Part shown: one piece after another, positions 33,911 to 46,139 of the stretch | Numbering within the stretch: the stretch's first letter is position 1 | Layout: each line of letters begins with the position of its first letter | Assembly: GCF_023053635.1 (NCBI RefSeq) | Contig: NC_086180.1 | Location: 88,761,447 to 88,825,446, forward strand | Length of the DNA stretch: 64,000 nucleotides | Reading direction: 5' to 3' | Source of the DNA: Elgaria multicarinata webbii | Taxonomy: Eukaryota; Chordata; Lepidosauria; Squamata; Anguidae | The notes under the pieces: generated by a model | Databases searched by the model: none | What the model was told of the DNA's origin: nothing | What the model saw: only the letters and a program-made list of their open reading frames with translations | Position numbers and translations under genes: made by a program

Positions 33911-36394
33911 TAAGCGCCACCACTTTACAAGCCTGTGGTGAGGGACAAACACCACCGTTCTACAAACTATGTGGAGAAAGGGGTTAAACAGGAATAATTT
34001 CAGGAATAAAATAATGCGTTGTGAATTATATGTGCTGATGGTGAATTAATGTCAGAACGGGTGTTATAGGTATATAACGGTAGATGATAAATGCCAAGGA
34101 GACACGTGGGATTTTTGTGGTAGTAAAACAAACTGAATAACAATTTATTTCAGTGTTCACAAACTATGTTTCATAATAAAACTTTTCAGACCCTTGTCAA
34201 AACCTCTCATCCAATCCTTTCTCTCTTCTCATACATGCTTTCCTTTCTCTCACACCTTCACTCTTGAACTTCCTTTATTATCAGGATTGTTTAATATACA
34301 CCAACTGACTATCTGCACACTACACTCAAAAGACAACCCTCTCTACCCTGATCCTCAAATTCTCCCGCTGACCAAAGTACTTTAAAAAAACACCCCCCTT
34401 ATCACCTCACTCATTCCCTTATATTTCCTCCTCCCCCCTCCTAAGATATTCAAACTCCACCCACTCAGGTCAACATTCTAAACACAATAGACTTACAAAT
34501 CCTAGACATACATTAAGGAACTGACTTGTGTGGGGTGTAACGCCACAGCTCCCCCTCTTTGCCCCTTCTTATGGATGCTCATGTGCATGGATGACATTTG
34601 GAAGGCCTTTCCCCATGTTAGCCATCTCTCCCTTTCCCTTACGTTCTCTTTCAGCGCTTTCCCAGCCTTCGTGGATGAAATGACAGGGTTTTAAGGTGTT
34701 TTCATACACCAATATTAACAACACAACCCTACGTATATTTATGGGGTAGGGGGAGGTGTTAAGCCACAAAAAGACAGTGTATATAAGGAGCGCATCTTCT
34801 CTTGTGATTCTAGGAGTGGCGGGGATGTCCTTACAAACAACGATGTCCCCCATACACCTTCCCGGATGGGCGATGTTCCTGTGTGTGTCCCACACACACA
34901 CACCTTATTGGGGGCTGGAAAACAAGTCATTGGTTCACTCAGCCAGGTGGAAGAGGACTGGAATTAACTCAAAATGAACTCAGCCAGGTGGAATAGGGCT
35001 GGAAGTCAGTGATTTGCATTGTCACAGGGCTTGGCTATATGCTTTAAATACCCCCATCGTTACCTGCACAGTTGTGCCCCGTCGTTTATATGATGCAGCC
35101 ACCAACTCACAGCCACAATGGGCTTTTCCCCGTGAAACTGTGCCTTTTCTAAGCGCCAATTTACTGCGGCTATTCCTGTTGTTCTGCTGTCACCTTTGTT
35201 GTTTCTTGACTGTTAGTAGTGGCTTCAGTTTGGGTTAATAAAGTGGACATGACTCCGAGTGGGAATGCGGGGCAGGGGGCGGGACTGACAGGCCGAATGC
35301 CTGCCATAGTGATGTTAAAGGCACAGGGAAGTAAGGGTGGTTCATATAGAACGTACTCCCTGTTTGCCCGGTTTTCTAGTCCTTCAATTTCCTCCCCATT
35401 CCTGCTGTCTTGACAATGGTGCTGCGTTTTTTCCTGGCCAGAGAGCCTGGGCAACCTCCTGCCTTGTAAGTCTATTGATGTCGCCTTGCAACAACGATGC
35501 TGTGGGGTTTGGGGGAATCAGTGAGCAAAGCAGCATTGCATAGAAACACCCCCCCCCCCATTGTGCTGCCTGGCTGGGCCTGCCGGAAAGCCAGCTTCAA
35601 TGCTCCTTCCAAGTCCATGTTCTACCATTTGGATTGCTCCCAATCTCAATTTAGCTCAATGGAATCTCACCCCCACCCCAGGTTTAATTTACCTACCTCC
35701 CCTGCTGAGCCTCGCCATCCCTGCTGCAGGGAACTGAGCAGTAGAAACAGATGGGCAGGCAAGAGCAGCACAAAGTGTTGTTGCCGTTCTCGGAATGATG
35801 CCACTTCGGCAGAGAGGCCTGGTCATGCTGCTGCCTGCTACCACCTCTTGCCTTAGGAGGAGGCTCCCCCGTGGGACCAGTTGAACTCAAGCGCATCCCT
35901 CCTCCCATGTTTAGTTGTACTGACCTCCTGTCCTCCCCTGAGCCTTGCTGGTGTGGCTGGAAGCTGAGAGCAGAAGCAGGAGTTGGGGCAGGCGCAGCAC
36001 CGCAGACACTGTTTTTGCTTTCAGAATGATGTCATCACCGGAATCCAGGGGAGAACCAGTTGCACTTCCTTGCCCCTATGCTAGTGCCCTCTGTCTGTAT
36101 TGGACTACAACTCCCATCGTTTTCTGCTAGTATAACCAATGTATATGGGAGTTGTAGTCCAACACTTGTGGAGGGCACCACATTAGGGAAAGTTGGAAAA
36201 GACGGATTAATCATTAAGGTGACTGTACTGGAATTTCCTCCAAATTGTCTTCATGGTATGCTTGGATTTTGACAGGACTTTGTTGCGGATATTGGTGTTG
36301 AAGTGGGGTGGATCAGTGCAGTGGAGCAGAGTCATGGATCATATACTTTCCTTTGTCCCCTCTCTCTCCCCCCACCCCATTCCTCTTCCATATA
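33911..36394. other. Non-coding flank; diverged tandem duplication and a foldback repeat
   Basis: No gene-like sequence. Two related blocks lie at about 35695-35815 and 35930-36045, sharing CCCCTGAGCC, GCAGAAGCAG/GCAGTAGAAAC, GGGCAGGC, GCAGCACC/GCAGCACA and GAATGATG in order. A foldback repeat lies at 36075-36185 (TGGACTACAACTCCCAT pairing with ATGGGAGTTGTAGTCCA). Confidence 0.5.
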
Positions 36395-36544
36395 CCCTAT
36401 TTCTTTCAATTCTAAGACACACTTTTTTCCCATATAAACATCTCTAAAAATGGGGTGCGTCTTAGAATTGCAGGTGTGTCTTAGGTTTTTTTTTCTGTTG
36501 GAGGTACTGAAATTAGTGTGCGTCTTACAATTGAAGAAATACGG
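36395..36544. mobile_element. Tc1/mariner-like MITE ('CCGTATTTCTTCGATTCTAAG' family), copy 3
   Basis: 150 bp; it starts CCCTATTTCTTTCAATTCTA and ends CAATTGAAGAAATACGG with TA outside both ends. The centre carries AAAAATGGGGTGCGTCTTAG as in the 24-25 kb copies, with an extra T-rich piece. Confidence 0.8.
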
Positions 36545-37668
36545 TAGATCTCTTAGATGCTTCTAACACAGGACCTTTAATCCATTTTCATATTTTATAC
36601 ATAAATGTATTGATTATTCAGGTTCAGGTTCTTTCAAATGAATATGATAACCATAGAGTCTGCAATATTTAACTTTAAAGGCAATTCCTATTTTCATCCT
36701 CACTGAGTAGCTCTGTTATTTTGTGATTAGTTTTTTTTTTTTAATGTTATGGCTGGAAATGGAAGTATTACTTCGTAAACTCTTAGACCAACATCTTCTA
36801 TATGGAAGCTTTTATGAAAAAGGTTTGTGTGGGGCGGGAGGTAGTATGAATGATATAAGGAAGGCCTGACACAACTCTTGAAAGAATTGCAATGCTGGAA
36901 TATATTTCAAACAATTAGAAATACCACTCTGAGCTGCAGGTTACACCTGACTCAACAAAAGATTTTATGCAGCATAACACAGTGGCTAAGAGTTAGTTAA
37001 ACTATTCTTTCTTGGCCTCAGCCCTCTGTCTGCAACATGTGAATGATAAATAGTGACCCACCTCACAGGACCGTTGTAAAGCTTATTGGGATGTGAAATA
37101 CTTGAGTGTGTTCAAGACACTATTATAAATATAAATGCTAAGCGTTATTTAAAATGAACGGCTTCCATTTTATAATATATATTATACACGGGGGGCGGGC
37201 AAACAACATATCCTCAAAAGTTCTGAAATGAAAGGGTAGTTTTTGGGCTGTGCTAAAATGATCCATTAGGGGAATACTTATAATTTACTACATAGGAGAA
37301 GCTGCAGCATTTAAGCTCTTTAAATCCAGACCCCACTTTTGCTACTATTCTCCCCCCCCCCACCTTTGGCATTCAACTTGAAAGCGTTGTATCTGTTTCC
37401 CATTGACTAAAAGTTTAGCCTCCGATGGCCCACACAGCTCCTTTGCAAATTTAATAATCTGTTATTTGCAAATTTAATAATCTGTTGAGTGCTGAAGAAG
37501 CCACTGAAGATAAAGAAATGCCCCAAAAGAGGGTGGGGGAAAAAGAAAACTTTGACTGGCCAGGGCTCTGCTGCAGTTTGAGAGAGGGCGACTGTCTCAT
37601 CGGAGCTGGCACCCGGCAAGTCACATTGGCGGTTTTGGTTGCATTTAGTGGTACTCAGTGTGTGTGTT
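36545..37668. other. LDB2 5' flank, nothing recognised
   Basis: AT-rich, low-complexity flank up to the hAT-type MITE. A short direct repeat of TTTGCAAATTTAATAATCTG occurs at about 37442-37490. Confidence 0.4.
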
Positions 37669-37676
37669 GCTGGCAG

Positions 37677-38184
37677 CAGGGCCGGTGCCAGACTATTTTG
37701 CGCCCTAGGCAGGGGAGCTGCTTTCACTCACTCCCCCCCCCCAGCGTACCTGGGCACGGGGTGCCATCTCGCCTGCCCAGCTGAAGTGAAGCCAGGATGC
37801 TGGGGGTGGGGGGCAGTTTCGGAACGGTGCGCTCGGCCAGAAGCCGCTCTGGGAGAACGACTTCCGGGCGCGCCGTTCTGAAGTTGCCCCCCCGCCCCCC
37901 ACCCCAGCATCCTGGCTTCGCTTCAGCGCCCACCCAGCCGAAGTGAAGCCAGGACGCTGGAGTGGGGGGGGGGGGCGGGCGTGACTTCGCTTTGGCTGGG
38001 TGGGCGCCCAGCTGAAGTGAAGCCAGGACGCTGGGGCAGGCAGGCGGCTTCGGCACAGTGCACCCGGAAGCCGCCCTCCCAGAGCCATTGTGGGAGAGTG
38101 GCTTCCGGGTGCAGCGTTCAGCGCCCCCTTACCTTGGCGCTCTAGGTGGCCGCCTGAGTGGCCTCTATGGTAGCACCGGCCCTG
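37677..38184. mobile_element. hAT-type non-autonomous DNA transposon (MITE), 508 bp, just upstream of LDB2
   Basis: The termini are a perfect 12-bp inverted repeat (CAGGGCCGGTGC ... GCACCGGCCCTG). The element is flanked by a perfect 8-bp duplication, GCTGGCAG, at 37669-37676 and 38185-38192, the length made by hAT transposases. The GC-rich interior carries several copies, in both orientations, of a motif resembling CCCAGCTGAAGTGAAGCC. It has no transposase. The overlapping open frames on both strands are a by-product of GC richness. Confidence 0.88.
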
Positions 38185-38394
38185 GCTGGCAGGGTTGGCT
38201 GGTTCAGGAAGCTAACCCAGTTCCTAACAGGAAAAAAAAAAAATTAAACCCAACCCTCAGCCTAGGAGGAAAATTCATTTCTGGGTGGTGGTGGTGGTTG
38301 CTTTTGGCGTGTGCGCGTTGCAGCAGGCTCCAGTGTGGACAGGAAATGACCCCTTCACCAACTGTTTCTTTCAAAACAAGCAGCGGCGCCTGCA

Positions 38395-38630
38395 GCCATT
38401 CCGTCTCTCCGCTTCTCCGGCGCTCTCTCAGCCTCCCTCTCCCCCTCTCCCTCCGCCTTGCTAGCGAGCCCCCGAGGGCTCCAGCGGCACTTCCCAGCCA
38501 GTGGGGCTGCTCGCCTCCTCGCCTCTCTCCTCGCCTCTCCTCTCGGCTCCCTTCCCCTCCCCGCCTGCCTCCCCCTCTCTCCCTCCCTCTCCCCTCCCTC
38601 CCCCTCCCCCTCCCCGGCTCGTGCGCTGCT
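38395..38630 (+). promoter_or_regulatory. Pyrimidine-rich tract in the LDB2 promoter/leader
   Basis: Over about 230 bp the plus strand is dominated by C and T in CTCC and CCCTC runs, broken by short CpG-rich pieces, and ends about 95 bp before the LDB2 start codon. Such tracts can bind Sp/KLF or MAZ-type factors and can adopt triplex structures; both are inference. Confidence 0.45.
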
Positions 38631-38660
38631 TACTTTGTACAGCGAAGCCCCCCTCAGCCC

Positions 38661-38705
38661 ATGTGCTCGGCACGGCTGCCGGTGATGCCCTTCGGTGCGC
38701 CTTGA
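38661..38705 (+). promoter_or_regulatory. Upstream ORF in the LDB2 leader (14 codons plus stop)
   Basis: A short frame (MCSARLPVMPFGAP, stop) opens at 38661 and closes 19 bases before the LDB2 start, in a different frame. It contains a second in-frame ATG at 38685. Short upstream ORFs of this kind commonly lower initiation at the main start. Whether it is transcribed depends on the unmapped transcription start, and conservation in other squamates is unknown. Confidence 0.5.
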
Positions 38706-38724
38706 TTCCCGGCGAGCAGGCAAG

Positions 38725-38856
38725 ATGTCCAGCACACCACATGACCCGTTCTATTCTTCGCCTTTCGGCCCCTTCTACCGGAGGCACACGCCGTACATGG
38801 TGCAGCCGGAGTACCGCGTCTACGAGATGAACAAGCGGCTGCAGGCTCGCACAGAG
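38725..38856 (+). CDS. LDB2: LDB2 coding exon 1 (LIM-domain-binding protein 2, N-terminus)
   Basis: The exon encodes 44 residues starting MSSTPHDPFY and ending NKRLQARTE, followed directly by a consensus donor (GAG|gtgagt) in phase 0. This matches the N-terminus of vertebrate LDB2/CLIM1 from memory, with two conservative differences from human (I to V in the YRIYEMNK stretch, S to A in RLQSRTE). The paralogue LDB1 has a different N-terminus, so LDB2 is the better call. LDB2 is a nuclear adaptor: its N-terminal part dimerises and its C-terminal LIM-interaction domain binds LIM-homeodomain and LMO proteins, bridging enhancers and promoters; those domains lie on later exons outside this window. 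The start is supported by an in-frame TGA at 38683-38685 with no in-frame ATG between, and by A at -3. The next exon, expected to begin with an acidic DSDNLWWDAF-like stretch, was not found downstream. Confidence 0.95.
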
Positions 38857-39571
38857 GTGAGTGCCCGCTTTCTCCCAGCTTGCTGCGTAAACTGGCCCCG
38901 CGGAGCTCGCCAGCCCGGCGTCCGAAGCCGGAGCGTCCCAGGCATTCCGCGGCGCGGCGGGGCGCGCCTGCGGGGACGGAGCGGAACGGAACGGCCCTGC
39001 TGCGCCTGGGGCGTCAAGGGGGCCCTTGGCTCGGTCCCCTTCGGGGCGATGCGACTCCCAACGCGCACGGAAAGGCAGGCTGCGAAGCCAAAACCTTGAA
39101 GTCGATCATAACAACAACAACAACAACAACATGTAGTGCAGCACTTAAAGGCTTTGATTTCGAACGCCACTCTCAAGACTGGTGTATTTTTAAATTTATT
39201 TATTTATGCTGACACCCCCCCCCCCGGGGGATCTCCTTTAGGGCATTTTGCAATGGCAATATTCCGAAGGTATTGTTTGTAGGAAAGTGTGTGTGTGTGT
39301 TTGTTTGTGTTTTACATGCTTCTTGTTTGAGGGGCCAGGGATGGATTACCTGTAATTCCCTCACACACACGCACCCAGTTTTCAACGCTGAGCATAAAGG
39401 CAGGAAAGAGGCTTGGAGTTGGTCAAACTTATTGCCTGGTGTACATGACAGCTGAGGACGGAAACAAAATGCATTATTTTGTTAACAAGAGAAATGAACT
39501 GTTCAACATTTTCATCCCGCAATGGATCAAGTGTTTGTCTTGCTTGTAGAACCTGCTAACTGATTTTGTAG

Positions 39572-39572
<1 letters not shown>

Positions 39573-39621
<49 letters not shown>

Positions 39622-39622
39622 A
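39573..39622. repeat. (GT)n(GA)n compound microsatellite in LDB2 intron 1
   Basis: GT units followed by GA units, same architecture as 26012-26068. Confidence 0.95.
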
Positions 39623-41688
39623 TAGCTGAAAAGAGTAGAAATATTGCCCCTTGCAATCAAATGATTTCATGAAGCAATACTTCCAGAGAGGGGTCTACAT
39701 TTCTTCCTCATGCGGAACCCCACATAGTTTTTTGTTCTCTTCCACGTAGTTTCTTTTAATGGGTACTGTTCGAGGAGCACAAATCTTGGGGGATGAAAAG
39801 GGCTTCAAAGTTACTGAAGAATTTTGGCATATTTTGCGAGATCTGCTGCTGGTGATGGCATAACTTTTCAAGGAAAGCCGAAGTTCTCCTGAAAGAGACA
39901 GACTTCTCCGTTATCAAATGCAGTGATGGGCTGAATGTATAGGATCTCATTAAGAAGAAGTGACCTGCTTTCTGATTGGCGAATTGGCAGACAACGGATT
40001 TCTAATAATCCTACCGTTTGGGGGTTTGCTTTTTGTTTTGTTTTAAACTGCCCTTCTGTTTTCAGTTCTGAACCTTTTTCATAACAGCCACAATCTCAAG
40101 GAGATTTGAAGCTGCCACTGCCTAGTTCTCAGGTTGTCAGTAGGGTGCTGGAATTAATGTTGCAAAAAAGTGAAAGGCTTTGGATGTTGTTTGTCGGAGT
40201 TTCTGGAATTTGTGTGACTCCAAAACTGAAAACATTTCAGTGGCGATTCCAAAATGCCAAATTTTCATGGGTTATTGGATAGTCCTGTTCTAATGAAATA
40301 TCTGACAAATTTCAAGGGAAGCAAAAGCGGTTTTGAGATAGATTATTGTGATTTCTTTGGGGCGTTCCACACATCCTTAACAGCACTGCAGAGCTCCCTT
40401 GTGTTTGTAAACTACACTTCGTGATTTGTAACCCTTCAGCTCTGGTATAGCAATTTTCAATGTGCTTGTTTTTTGGAATAGATCTACTTTCCCCCTCTTC
40501 TGTTAGAAGAAGCACCCCCTTGTAAAAACAACAACCAAAAAAAACATAAATGATCCCCTGTAAATTCATTCATACGAATTGATCCAGATTCAGCCTGTGG
40601 CCAGTTTAATTTGTTTGCTGTTTACACAGTGCTCTACTGGGTGTGCCACTCTGTACTTGGAGGAGGATGACAGCGTATCCCTCTTGTTTCCTCTGACTTT
40701 TATAGACTTCTTAAACTTTGCTGGCTCCTCTTTTATGCTTTCCTATATGTGGGATTTGAGGTTTACCACTACCTCCGTTCCCATACGCATGCCAGCAGAA
40801 AGAGAGAGAGAAACCCAACATGTTGTCTTCACTGAAAATATGTATTAAAAATCAGATTGTATATACCCAAGAACTGGGGGACACTCCCCAGTTATGTGGA
40901 AGGGGATTCACCCCCAACCTGTAGGAGCAAGTTCATATCTTTAACCGTACGTTAATGCAGGAATAGGATTAAAATATTTTTAGAGAGTCGTTTACATTTT
41001 GCAACTGGTGGTGAGTCTTTATGATTTCTTCCTCAGCCAAGAAATCAGGATACCTTCTAAATAAAACATGAGTTCTTCAAGAGTCTGTGTTCCTATATTA
41101 GTTATAACTTCAATTTAAGAAAGAGATTTTGAGTGGCGAGAGATATTTGTATTCTAAAAATGAATATTTGCATGTTCGTCTTATATTAGGGAAGTTCATG
41201 GGTCAGTTTACTTTTGTGAATTTCTCAGATAACTTGGGTGCCCAATTTAAAAGAGAAATAGCTTCAGCAGTTGGCTGAATCCTTGCTAAAATTAATCTCA
41301 AGCCTGGTGATTGTGTGAAGTAATGGTGGCGTGCCTCTGAACATGTCCAGAATGTCTTTCCTATCATTGAACCAACACATAATTGTGGGATTGGAATCAA
41401 AGTTTATAGGTATGCTTGTCACTGTATATTTTCGGTTTAACCACAGGCCATCTTAATTAATATGAATAAGATTTGGGTAATGAGAATTGACTGTCCTGCC
41501 CTGCACCAACCCAGTACTATGGTGTTCATGCTCTTACTGGCTTCTGGACTGTTGTAATTAAATAATCTGGACATACCACCTTTTCTAATAAGGACAGCAA
41601 ACTCGGGTGTGCCACAGATTAGCTGCAGTTCCTTCTTCAGCAGCCAGGCTAATCTCTACACGATTTTCAGATGCCAGTTTGACACCTA
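39623..41688. other. Intronic, nothing recognised
   Basis: No gene-like sequence or recognised repeat between the compound microsatellite and the CR1 fragment. Unique intronic sequence is the simplest reading. Confidence 0.4.
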
Positions 41689-42180
41689 TCATAGACTCAT
41701 AGAATAGCAGAGTTGGAAGGGGCCTACAAGGCCATCGAGTCCAACCCCCTGCTCAATGCAGGAATCCACCCTAAAGCATCCCTGACAGATGTTTGTCCAG
41801 CTGCCTCTTGAAGGCCTCTAGTGTGGGAGAGCCCACAACCTCCCTAGGTAACTGATTCCATTGTCGCACTGCTCTAACAGTCAAGAAGTTTTTCCTGATG
41901 TTCAGCTGGAATCTGGCTTCCTTTAACTTGAGCCCGTTATTCTGTGTCTTGCACTCTGGGAGAATTGAGAAGAGATCCTGGCCCTCGTCTGTGTGACAAC
42001 CTTTTAAGTATTTGAAGAGTGCTATCATGTCTCCCCTCCATCTTCTCTTCTCCAGGCTAAACATGCCCCGTTCTTTCAGTCTTTCTTCATAGGGCTTTGT
42101 TTCCAGACCCCTGATCATCCTAGTTGCCCTCCTCTGAATACACTCCAGCATGTCTGCATCCTTCTTGAATTGTGGAGCCT
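41689..42180 (-). mobile_element. CR1 LINE 3' end, minus strand, C-terminal frame open
   Basis: The minus strand encodes 126 codons without a break (41771-42151): [60 protein letters not shown] and FKRQLDKHLSGML then stop. This gives the full C-terminal end that the 9890 and 33-kb copies have lost. The 3' tail is TCATAGACTCATAGAAT. Confidence 0.9.
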
Positions 42181-44529
42181 AAGATTTTTTTATGGATATT
42201 CCTTAAATGAAAACTGTGAAAAGATCGTAAAACTTTTCATTATTTTGATGTCTAATTTAGGGAAAATAGTGACTAGCAATTCATAAATATTAGCTGCAAG
42301 GGCAAGACCTCGGGTAACTTTGTGGTTTAGAGGCTGAGTTAGAATCAGAAAGACTCTTGGTTGTGAATCATGTCTCTGCCATGAACTCGCAAGATGGTCT
42401 TCAGCCTGCCATAATTCTCTCAGTCTTTTCAGGAAAAGAACCCATAGTTTGTTGTTGGGTTGTAAACTCTGGTTTGTTCATGGTTGTCAAGCCGTATTTA
42501 AACCGTATTACAGGGTTTGCATGTAAAGACATACTATGATTCAATGACAACCCAGGATTCAATGAAGTCTTTCAGACAGGGAAAATGCATTTCCTTACTG
42601 TTGTTCTGCTTCCGGCTTCTCTTCCGTATTTGAAACATGCTGAATTACATGGGAAGAGAGCATCGACCTCATGGCATGTTATTTAAAATCTCCCAGCCCA
42701 TATAGTTTAATGAAACAGCCTCCTCTAGTGGGTGTTGTATAGAGCAACTTCGACTGCACACAGCAGGAAATCCCGACATATTTCAGAAGAATCTGGTTTT
42801 CTGAGGTTTATTTTTTAAATGGATTAACTGGGAAAAGGAGCGGGAGATGCGCTGGAAGGCTCACGGCATTGTCAAAATGACCCACAAACTTTCATGAGTG
42901 GCCAGTCTCAAGTGTGGTATAAATCACTTGTTTAAAGAAGCTCCGTGACAACCCATACTCAACCCATACTCTAGGTTGTCATGACATGTGAACCAGGTCA
43001 AAGACTTCAACACTTCTTTCTCAGCAAGTGTGTTGAGTTTTTATCACTAAGCTTGCAGTGAGCGTGGAGCTTCAGGAACCTTTCCCATTAAGTTTTGTGG
43101 ACCCATGTCATTCTGAAATAACGGGCTAGCCCTCGAAGTATAAGACCTCTGGCAGCATTGCTGATCTTGCTTTGGGGAAGCAAAGTTTAATTTGTATCAC
43201 AGCTCTGTCATGGATGATCAATGTGGAGCTCATACCCTGGCCCCATCATCTGGGAAAAGATCTGTTTAAATCGGGGACTGGCTTACAAAATAAATGTGTT
43301 TAGGATTGGTGAGCCAAAAGGACTCAGTAAGTAGATATAGTTTACTTCATGTTTTTGTTTGGGGAGGGAGAATGAGGTAGAAATCAAAAAGCAGCTATTT
43401 GCTTTGCTGCAAATGTATTTGGATTTTTCATCTGTTCATCCTTGTGCTTCATTTATCTAAATAATTTAGACATTTCTGTACTTAATATAACTTGAAGAAT
43501 ACTCTTTCTTAGCAGCACAAAGTCAGTATAAGCTAAACTGCCCAGCACATTATATTTTTCTTTTTACATACTTTGGTGCTACAGTTATATTTTCTTTAAA
43601 AATAGTAACTTAAAAATTTAAAATTGTACAGATATGAAAATAAAAAAAGAAAGAAACAAGAAAGAAAGGTATTTAAAGTGTGTGAGAATCCTTCCTGTTG
43701 CCCCATCTCACCTCCCTGGGGTTTTTAACCCTACATTGTTATGCCCTTGGGGCTCAATGGAGTTGCATGTTTCAGATTTCGGGGTTAACTTCCTTCTCAG
43801 GATCTCCAGGGAAGGAGTTAAATCTCAGGTTGGTGAGTTGAACGAAGCAGGCAAACTCTCTTCCATAGGGCCCATCCTTACCTTTTCCTCCATACTAAAT
43901 TAAAAACCCTCCCTTTTGCCAGTGAGTTGTTCCAGTATCCGTATCTTTCTTTTTCTATGGGAAGCGGATAGCAATATAGCTCTATTCAGGCATAATAAAT
44001 GCATTTTAAAATTGCTTTGGAAAAAGTGCAGAATGCACAACCAGGTAAAAGAGGCTAGAGATCGCTTTTCGTTCTAAAAAACAAATCACCAGTTGTCACC
44101 AGGCTCTGCTCCTGGAAACGCTGGGCAGCAGCCTTGAGCTTCCAGGGTCTGAACCTCAGAGGATTTAACAGCCCCAGAGCTTCAGGAATGACTTGGTAGC
44201 CAAGATCCTCTTTCCCTTCTCTCTGGGTTTGCAAAACCTTCCCATCCTGCTATTAAGGGCAGGCTGCCCAGGGAGTATGGCCGCAGGACCCTAATGAAGA
44301 TGGCCAGGAAAATGGTAATCAGATGTGGTGAATTTATAGTGAAAGCTTGAGTCGGACCAATGCATTCACATGGATCTTTCCGTGTGTGGGGGTAGAATTT
44401 AGGGAAGCTATACATTTCACCAGATGCCTTTGAGGCCTGGCTACTGCTTCTCCTGGGTAAACTGTGGCTTCGAAGGGGCAAACATAGAGGATAACGGTTG
44501 GGCAGGAATTGTGTTCTCAAGGAAAATGC
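42181..44529. other. Intronic, nothing recognised
   Basis: No gene-like sequence and no recognised repeat. Some stretches (for example 43380-43630) are AT-rich and look unique. Confidence 0.4.
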
Positions 44530-44872
44530 AAAGACCAGGATATCTAGCAGACCGCCTTCCCTCATATACATCCAAATGGCATTTACGATCTTCAGAGCAG
44601 GTGTTGCTGGTCATTCCGAAACAAACGGAATGTCGCCATGAAGGACCTCGATGGCAGGCCTTCTCTGTAGCGGCACCCACCATCTGGGAAATCCTCCTAA
44701 AAACTTAGCTTTTCACCAAGGCTTTCCCTGGGCTGTAACTTATTTTCGTTTTATATGGCATTTTTAACTTTTAAAGTATTAAATTTATTCTGACTTGTTG
44801 TATTTTATGGTTTTAATTGTGAACTGCCCAGAGAGCCTCGACTATTCGGGAGTATAAAAATGTAATAAATAA
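44530..44872 (+). mobile_element. L2-like LINE, 3' end with tail
   Basis: Translated pieces RWQAFSVAAPTIWEILLK and a SSEQVLLVIPKQ stretch match the terminal 'AFSVAAPxLWNxLP' motif of L2 ORF2. The 3' end has CTGCCCAGAGAGCCTCGACT and an AATAAATAAT tail. Confidence 0.75.
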
Positions 44873-44956
44873 TAAAACAAACCATTGCAAATAAGCTAAA
44901 GTAGTTGAAATCTGCTTATCTGTGACACCTACTCAAAGATGATAACTGAAATAGAG

Positions 44957-45297
44957 AGCTCCATCCGACAAACGTTTATTGCACGCTCGTTCCTGGGCAC
45001 TCATGGCATTTGTTCAGGTCCCTCACATGATGTTGTCTGCCTCCCACGCCCCTTCCACCCCTTCTGGCCTTCCTTACATGACAAAAAAGCTCTCCACAAA
45101 GTCTGATGTTTTTTTCAACTCAGAATTGCTGCTCTCTCCTGCTGTGTGCGGGAGAAGCAGCGCCATCAGAACAGCAGACTCAATGGGCCTCGTGCTCATT
45201 CTGTACTTCCTCTTTTGAAAGAGGAAGTAACTGAGGAATGAAAACACGGGCAGAGAAGCAACGGTAGGGAGCGTGTTTCCCCCAGTGTGATGGAGCT
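44957..45297 (-). mobile_element. MITE, 'AGCTCCATC' family, copy B
   Basis: A minus-strand copy of the element at 20652-20974, with ends AGCTCCATC ... GATGGAGCT and matching interior (CAGAATTGCTGCTCTCTCCT, GGAAGTAACTGAGG). No coding capacity. Confidence 0.72.
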
Positions 45298-46139
45298 CAT
45301 AATGTTTGTTTTATATGCTCAGCTTTCCCTAAACTGGTTCCTTCTAGGGGAAGGCTGTACAAAGTGACTGAGAATATATATAGCAGACATACCATCCATG
45401 CAGCTGCACATCTAGTCCATTCACAAATACACAAAGACATGTGTCAACGTTTCCATGTGTATCTGTTCCATTCGGTATTCTGAATGGCACAGATGCAACA
45501 TTCTGTAGCAACATTCCACAGCCTGGTGCTCTCCAGATGTTTTGGACAACTCCCATCAGCCCCAGCCAGCATGCCTAGTGATCAGAAAGAATGGGAATTT
45601 TAGTCCCAAGCATTTGAGGTCACCAGGTTGGGTGTGGCTGTTTTGAAAAGTGTATGAATTAATTTTCTGCCTCACACAGATATATTATTGATCAACATTA
45701 ATATAACATACCTGAGACCAGGTAGAAAGAATAGGCTTTCCAGCCAGGAGTCCAATTATTGCTGAGACTAAGAGCTAGAAGATGGAAATGCTGGGGAAGT
45801 TGGAGCCTAAACTGTACCAGGCAGAAAATATTGCTCTGTTAATCAGCAAAGGCAAAAGGCCAGTTTCATAGTGTTTATATCCCACCTAGCCAATCCAGAG
45901 GATTCATATACTGACTGCCAATTAGAGGATGGTATTGCACAACCTGATTGCTTTCTGTGCCGTGTTTCTAAATCTTGACTACACACAGTCCCAGTTAATT
46001 TACTAGATTCCAATCTGAGCCCACGAGCTTCCTGATTCAAGTCCCCGAGTTCCTGACAAGTACTTGAACATCTTTGCCAGGAAATGATCACTGAAAATAA
46101 TGTTACAATTCTCCCCCACCCCTCTCTCTGCATTCATTT

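Larger units (their letters stand above)
38290..39100 (+). promoter_or_regulatory. CpG island spanning LDB2 promoter, leader, exon 1 and start of intron 1
   Basis: CpG density rises sharply against the AT-rich surroundings and surrounds the first LDB2 exon, as expected for a CpG-island promoter of a developmental regulator. No convincing TATA box precedes the exon, which fits dispersed initiation. The exact transcription start cannot be read from sequence alone. Confidence 0.7.

Noticed and set aside
37407-38088. Several 60-127 codon frames on both strands around 37.4-38.1 kb
   Set aside because: Most lie largely inside the GC-rich hAT-type MITE and read its repeated motif.
38058-38705. A 215-codon frame overlapping the LDB2 leader
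   Set aside because: It joins MITE sequence with the pyrimidine-rich leader, encodes Leu/Pro/Ser low-complexity sequence and shares its frame end with the upstream ORF. No homology seen.
38461-38787. Minus-strand frames opposite LDB2 exon 1
   Set aside because: Arg/Gly/Glu-rich products of the pyrimidine tract read on the other strand; no antisense gene signature.
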